Source of the DNA: Beijerinckiaceae bacterium
GTDB taxonomy: Bacteria; Pseudomonadota; Alphaproteobacteria; Rhizobiales; Beijerinckiaceae
Direction: 5' to 3'
DNA length: 54,952 nt
Assembly: GCA_947455285.1 (NCBI GenBank)
Contig: CANGOK010000001.1
Location: forward strand, 1 to 54,952
The translations under genes and the position numbers were made by a program. This document shows, piece after piece, positions 51,350-54,952 of the stretch. Position 1 is the stretch's first letter, and each line of letters begins with the position of its first letter. The notes beneath the pieces are model-generated. The model was not told where the DNA came from and made no database searches. It worked only from the letters and a program-made list of their open reading frames with translations.

Positions 51350-53269
51350 ATGAGCCAGGCGCAAGAGCAATTTCTGTCGATCCTCTCTCGCGATGAGGCG
51401 ATGGCGCGATTTGATGCGGCTTTATTTCCTCGCCAGCTGCGCCATGAAACACTCAAACTGCACGAAACGCTTGGCCGCGCCGTGGCGCATGACATTGTGG
51501 CGCCAATCGATGTGCCGCCATTTGACAGAGCGAATGTGGATGGTTTTTGCCTTCGCGCAGCCGATGCGACGAGCGCCAGCGAGGTTACGCCGGTTCGCCT
51601 CAGGCTCACCGGCGAAATCATCTCTTGCGGCGTAGAACCGAAACTGCGCGTCACCCAAGGCGCGGCGACCAGCATCGCAACCGGCGGTCCACTGCCGCGC
51701 GGCGCCGACGCAGTCGTCATGATCGAACAAACCCAGCCAGTCGGCGATGAGGCCATTGAGCTGCGGCGTCCGGCGACGCCGGGACAGTTCATTTCTTACG
51801 CGGGTTCCGACATGGCGCGCGGCGAAACGCTGGTGCGCGCAGGAACGCTGATCAGCGCTCGCGAAATCGGGATGCTCGCCGCCTGCGGCATTGCCGCGCT
51901 CGACGTGATCGCACCGCCCCGTGTGGCGATCCTGTCGACAGGCGACGAACTCGTACAGCCCGGAGCAGCGCTTGGCCCAGCGCAAATCTATGACACCAAT
52001 GGGCCGATGATCGCGGCGGCCGTTGCGGAAAACGGCGGCGTCCCGTCCTTTCTCGGCGCCATTCCCGATGAAGAAACGGCCCTCGAAGCCGCCATGAGCA
52101 AGGCTCTTGATGGCGCCGACATGTTGCTCTTGTCCGGCGGCACCTCCAAGGGCGCAGGCGATGTGACCTATCGCATCATCGCGCGTCTTGGCGCACCCGG
52201 CGTCATCGCCCATGGCGTCGCCCTCAAGCCCGGAAAGCCGCTCTGCCTAGCGGTTTGCAATGGCAAGCCAGTCGTCATCCTGCCGGGCTTCCCCACATCC
52301 GCGATGTTCACCTTTCACGACATGATCGCGCCCGTTCTGCGCCGCATGGCGGGGCTGCCAGCGCGCGCTGAATCCAGAATCGAGGCGCGCCTGCCAGTGC
52401 AAGTTTCGTCAGAACTTGGCCGCACCGAATTCGTCATGGCCGCCCTTGTCGATGGCCCCGATGGATTGCTCGCCTACCCCACAGGCAAGGGCTCCGGCGC
52501 TGTCACGTCATTCTCGCAAGCGGACGGCTTCTTCAAGATCGATGCGCTCGCGGATCACGCGCCAGCTGGCGGTCAGTTTGAGGTCAAGCTGTTCAGCCCC
52601 AACCTGCGCTTGCCGGACCTGACGATCATCGGCAGCCATTGTACGGGGCTCGATCTCGTCACGGGGCCGCTGATGGCGAGCGGGCGACAGGTGCGTGTCA
52701 TCGCTGTCGGCAGCCTTGGGGGCCTTGCTGCGGCGAAGCGCGGCGAATGTGACCTCGCGCCGATCCATCTCTTCGACGACAAGAGCGAGAGTTACAATCA
52801 ACCCTTCCTGAGCGAGGGTTTGGAACTCATTCCCGGCTGGAGACGCATGCAGGGGATCGTTTATCGGCGCGACGACGCCCGATTCACAGGGCTTGACGCT
52901 CCCGCCGCCGTCGCAATGGCCCTGCGCGATGAAACTTGCCTGATGGTCAACCGCAATCAAGGCGCAGGCACGCGCATCCTGCTTGATCGGCTTTTGAATG
53001 GGGCCCGGCCAGACGGCTACTGGAACCAGCCGAAGTCCCACAACGCCGTCGCCGCCGCCGTCGCGCAGGGCCGCGCCGATTGGGGCATGACCATCGAACC
53101 CGTCGCGAAAGCCTATGGTCTCGGCTTCCTGCCTTTCGCCGAAGAACATTACGATCTGGCGCTCGTGACTTCACGCAAGGATAAGCCCGCGGTCCGCGCT
53201 TTCCTCGAACTGTTGCGAAGCGACGCCATAAAAATCGCCCTCAACGAGGCTGGCTTCCGCCCCGCTTAA
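51350..53269 (+). CDS. MoeA molybdopterin molybdotransferase fused to a periplasmic-binding-protein-like domain
   Basis: A 639-residue fusion. The N-terminal MoeA domain (about 1-410) has DGFCLRA, TGGPLPRGADAVVMIE, LSTGDELVQPG (196-205), SGGTSKGAGD and LPGFPTSA, so metal insertion into molybdopterin is likely. The C-terminal domain (about 422-639), starting LTIIGSHCTGLDLV, resembles a PBP-like/LysR-substrate-type fold and may sense or bind the oxyanion or cofactor. A gagggg site precedes the ATG. Its stop overlaps that of convergent mobA by 4 bases. It serves the tungsten- or molybdenum-dependent enzymes nearby. Confidence 0.9.
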   Translation: MSQAQEQFLSILSRDEAMARFDAALFPRQLRHETLKLHETLGRAVAHDIVAPIDVPPFDRANVDGFCLRAADATSASEVTPVRLRLTGEIISCGVEPKLRVTQGAATSIATGGPLPRGADAVVMIEQTQPVGDEAIELRRPATPGQFISYAGSDMARGETLVRAGTLISAREIGMLAACGIAALDVIAPPRVAILSTGDELVQPGAALGPAQIYDTNGPMIAAAVAENGGVPSFLGAIPDEETALEAAMSKALDGADMLLLSGGTSKGAGDVTYRIIARLGAPGVIAHGVALKPGKPLCLAVCNGKPVVILPGFPTSAMFTFHDMIAPVLRRMAGLPARAESRIEARLPVQVSSELGRTEFVMAALVDGPDGLLAYPTGKGSGAVTSFSQADGFFKIDALADHAPAGGQFEVKLFSPNLRLPDLTIIGSHCTGLDLVTGPLMASGRQVRVIAVGSLGGLAAAKRGECDLAPIHLFDDKSESYNQPFLSEGLELIPGWRRMQGIVYRRDDARFTGLDAPAAVAMALRDETCLMVNRNQGAGTRILLDRLLNGARPDGYWNQPKSHNAVAAAVAQGRADWGMTIEPVAKAYGLGFLPFAEEHYDLALVTSRKDKPAVRAFLELLRSDAIKIALNEAGFRPA

Positions 53270-53889
53270 AGCGCAAGCGCCGCGAGGGCCTGCGCCTGCG
53301 ACAGATCGTCTGGCGTATTCGCGTTGAAGAAAGGATCGACCGGCGAGGCGTCCCACTGCGTGGTCGCGAGCCTGTATCGTGCAGTCCAGCGCCCGACCTT
53401 GCGGCAGTCCTCGACAGTAAGCGCATGGCGCAATTCATCACGCAGCGAGACTTTCCAAAGCCCGATAACGGGATGGCTCTGCCCATCGCTCGCCGCAACC
53501 GCCAGATCAGCCCCGGCGTCGATGCGGTCCGCCTGCAGGCGCGCCACAAGATCGCGCGGCAGAAATGGGCAATCAGCCGCCACGCTCGCCACCCAATCAA
53601 CGCCGGGATGATGAGCGGCCGTCCAATCAAGCGCCGCCAGGACGCCGGCGAGCGGTCCAGCGAAATCCGGCACGTCATCCGCAATGACCGGCAACCCATA
53701 GGCTGCGAAGCGCGCGGGATCGCCGTTGGCGTTGAGGATCAGGGCCTCGCATTGCGGCTTGAATCGTTCAACAACGTGATCGAGGATGGGCCGCCCTGCG
53801 ATCAAGCGCATGGTCTTGTCGCCGCCGCCCATACGCCGCGCCAGTCCGCCCGCAAGAATGACCCCGAGCGTGGCGATGGGCTCAGTCAT
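53266..53889 (-). CDS. mobA: Molybdenum cofactor guanylyltransferase MobA
   Basis: A 207-residue nucleotidyltransferase. The N-terminal LGVILAGGLARRMGGGDK is the GTP-binding signature, and ADCPFLPRDLVARL carries the metal-binding Asp. It attaches GMP to Mo- or W-molybdopterin, forming the bis-MGD cofactor of formate dehydrogenases and DMSO reductase-family enzymes. It overlaps the upstream 4Fe-4S gene by 8 bases and the convergent MoeA fusion gene by 4. Confidence 0.94.
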   Translation of the reverse strand: MTEPIATLGVILAGGLARRMGGGDKTMRLIAGRPILDHVVERFKPQCEALILNANGDPARFAAYGLPVIADDVPDFAGPLAGVLAALDWTAAHHPGVDWVASVAADCPFLPRDLVARLQADRIDAGADLAVAASDGQSHPVIGLWKVSLRDELRHALTVEDCRKVGRWTARYRLATTQWDASPVDPFFNANTPDDLSQAQALAALAL

Positions 53890-54952
53890 CCTGCCCCGCC
53901 GCGTCGCGCATCTTCAGATAATCTTCGGTCGTCATGATCGGCGGGCGTTGCGGCGCGCCATAGGGATCGAAGCCTTCATTCATCACCGCTTCGACCCGGC
54001 ACTTTTCGCACATGCGCACCACGTCGAGCCGGCGCGCATGTTCGCCGCTAAACATCCAGTGTTTGCCAGCAAGCTTGCCCGTAATCTTGTCGATCATACT
54101 CTTCGTTGCGAATGGCGTGCCGCAGCCGATGCAGCAGAACGGCTCCTCCTCCTTCACGATGCGCGCAGGCTCACGCCATGCGGTGAAGTCGATCTGCGGC
54201 TTCAGCTTGATGACTTTTTCCGGGCAGGTCGCCGCACATAGTCCGCATTGCACGCAGGCGCTTTCGATGAAGCGAAGCATGGGACGTTCAGGATGATCGC
54301 TAAGCGCGCCCGTGGGACAGGCGGTGACGCAGGAATGGCAGAGCGTGCAGCCTTCGGCGTTCACATCTAGGCCGCCGAAAGGCGCGCCCTGCTCAAGGTC
54401 GATCACATCGACCGGGTCTGGCGCCGCAACGTGCAATTCGCGCATCACGGTCTCGAGAACCGGGCGCTTTGTCCCCCGCGGCTCAAACTGCGCGGGCCGT
54501 GGAGAAGCGACGCCGAGGGCCATCGAGTTCAGTTGTGCGAGCAGTTGATCAGGATCATCAGTCTCGATGATCCGCAGCGCCCCCTCACCATAGCCGAGAC
54601 CGCCGATGATCGTAGCGCTCATTTCGACGGTGCGGCGAAGCCCCGTGACATCATGCTTCGGCTTCGCACGCGTCAGCAAGGCGAACCCTGAAGCGCCAAA
54701 GGCGAAGGCGCCGGCCAGAATTTCCGGCGAGACCTGCGTCACCTCATTGAGCCGCAGCGGCAGCACATGGGCTGGCAGGCCATCGCCAAACCGCGCGAGT
54801 GCTTCAATCAAGGCGGCGCCATGGTCGCCATCGTGCAGGAGAACGACAGGCGTCTGTCCGCCAGCCGCGCGATAGGTCGTAAGTAGAGCGCGCAACCTGC
54901 GCAGAACAGCGTCCGCTGGCGGCAGCGCATAGGAGGCCGCGCCCGTCGGGCA
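53882..54952 (-). CDS. Multi-cluster 4Fe-4S protein, formate-dehydrogenase-associated (partial)
   Basis: The frame remains open to the window end, so the N-terminal part is missing; at least 356 codons are seen. The first visible residues, CPTGAASYALP, are the end of another 4Fe-4S motif. Downstream are CTLCHSCVTACPTGAL and CVQCGLCAATCPEKVI (two ferredoxin clusters) and a C-terminal CCIGCG...CEKC zinc-ribbon-like tetrad. This architecture is typical of the ferredoxin-like accessory protein encoded beside Mo/W formate dehydrogenases in alphaproteobacteria. Coupling to mobA supports the role. The apparent TTG start at 54895 is not real. Confidence 0.85.
   Translation of the reverse strand, partial: CPTGAASYALPPADAVLRRLRALLTTYRAAGGQTPVVLLHDGDHGAALIEALARFGDGLPAHVLPLRLNEVTQVSPEILAGAFAFGASGFALLTRAKPKHDVTGLRRTVEMSATIIGGLGYGEGALRIIETDDPDQLLAQLNSMALGVASPRPAQFEPRGTKRPVLETVMRELHVAAPDPVDVIDLEQGAPFGGLDVNAEGCTLCHSCVTACPTGALSDHPERPMLRFIESACVQCGLCAATCPEKVIKLKPQIDFTAWREPARIVKEEEPFCCIGCGTPFATKSMIDKITGKLAGKHWMFSGEHARRLDVVRMCEKCRVEAVMNEGFDPYGAPQRPPIMTTEDYLKMRDAAGQDD

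Overview
This is a GC-rich stretch of bacterial chromosome with about 46 protein genes. I see no rRNA, tRNA, insertion sequence, phage gene or CRISPR array. Gene content points to an alphaproteobacterium, most likely Hyphomicrobiales: an Omp25-type outer-membrane protein with a YDWTGVYFG-like motif, many Tat-exported redox enzymes, Bug/TctC receptors, and a TupABC-MoeA-MobA-ferredoxin block. Genus cannot be decided from the sequence alone.

Region 1 (1-16.4 kb) is a nitrogen-scavenging island. A cyanase gene faces two amidohydrolases (8-oxoguanine deaminase/AtzB-like and cytosine deaminase/AtzC-like). An eleven-gene, tightly overlapping operon follows (5073-15982): a BMP-type nucleobase ABC transporter, two biuret-hydrolase-like isochorismatase-family enzymes, then atzG-atzE-atzH-atzF (1-carboxybiuret to allophanate to CO2 and ammonia) and a 2-oxoglutarate/Fe(II)-type dioxygenase. 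A near-consensus sigma-54 promoter (4995-5010) lies in front. A second dioxygenase of the same family sits at the left edge. No ring-opening cyanuric acid hydrolase (AtzD) or barbiturase is present, so the true substrate is open.

Region 2 (16.4-23.7 kb) is an exported oxidation module: a two-subunit molybdenum hydroxylase and an NHL beta-propeller on the minus strand, divergent from a Tat-exported FMN alpha-hydroxy-acid oxidase and a haem-binding propeller protein. Region 3 (24.3-26.8 kb) holds an HTTM-like membrane protein with a DCC-family thiol oxidoreductase, then a nitroreductase. Region 4 (26.8-34.5 kb) has an Fe(III)/phosphonate-type ABC importer, two paralogous orphan Bug-like receptors and a dienelactone hydrolase. 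Region 5 (34.5-42.8 kb) is an eight-gene minus-strand operon: Tat flavoprotein, three-domain beta-rich protein, cytochrome c, TctC-TctB-TctA, MmgE/PrpD, and a short-chain dehydrogenase without its usual catalytic Tyr and Ser.

Region 6 (43.0-47.9 kb) holds an MFS transporter, the outer-membrane protein and the most striking object in the window: an 805-residue protein made of 93 uninterrupted octapeptide repeats arranged in a 17-unit (136-residue) higher-order repeat, preceded by a perfect sigma-54 promoter. Region 7 (48.0-54.95 kb) is a tungstate/molybdopterin block: TupB, TupC, TupA, a degenerate MoeA-like protein, a MoeA-periplasmic-binding-protein fusion, MobA and the C-terminal part of a multi-cluster 4Fe-4S protein that runs off the window. 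No recognisable transcription-factor gene occurs anywhere, which fits control by global regulators such as sigma-54/NtrC.
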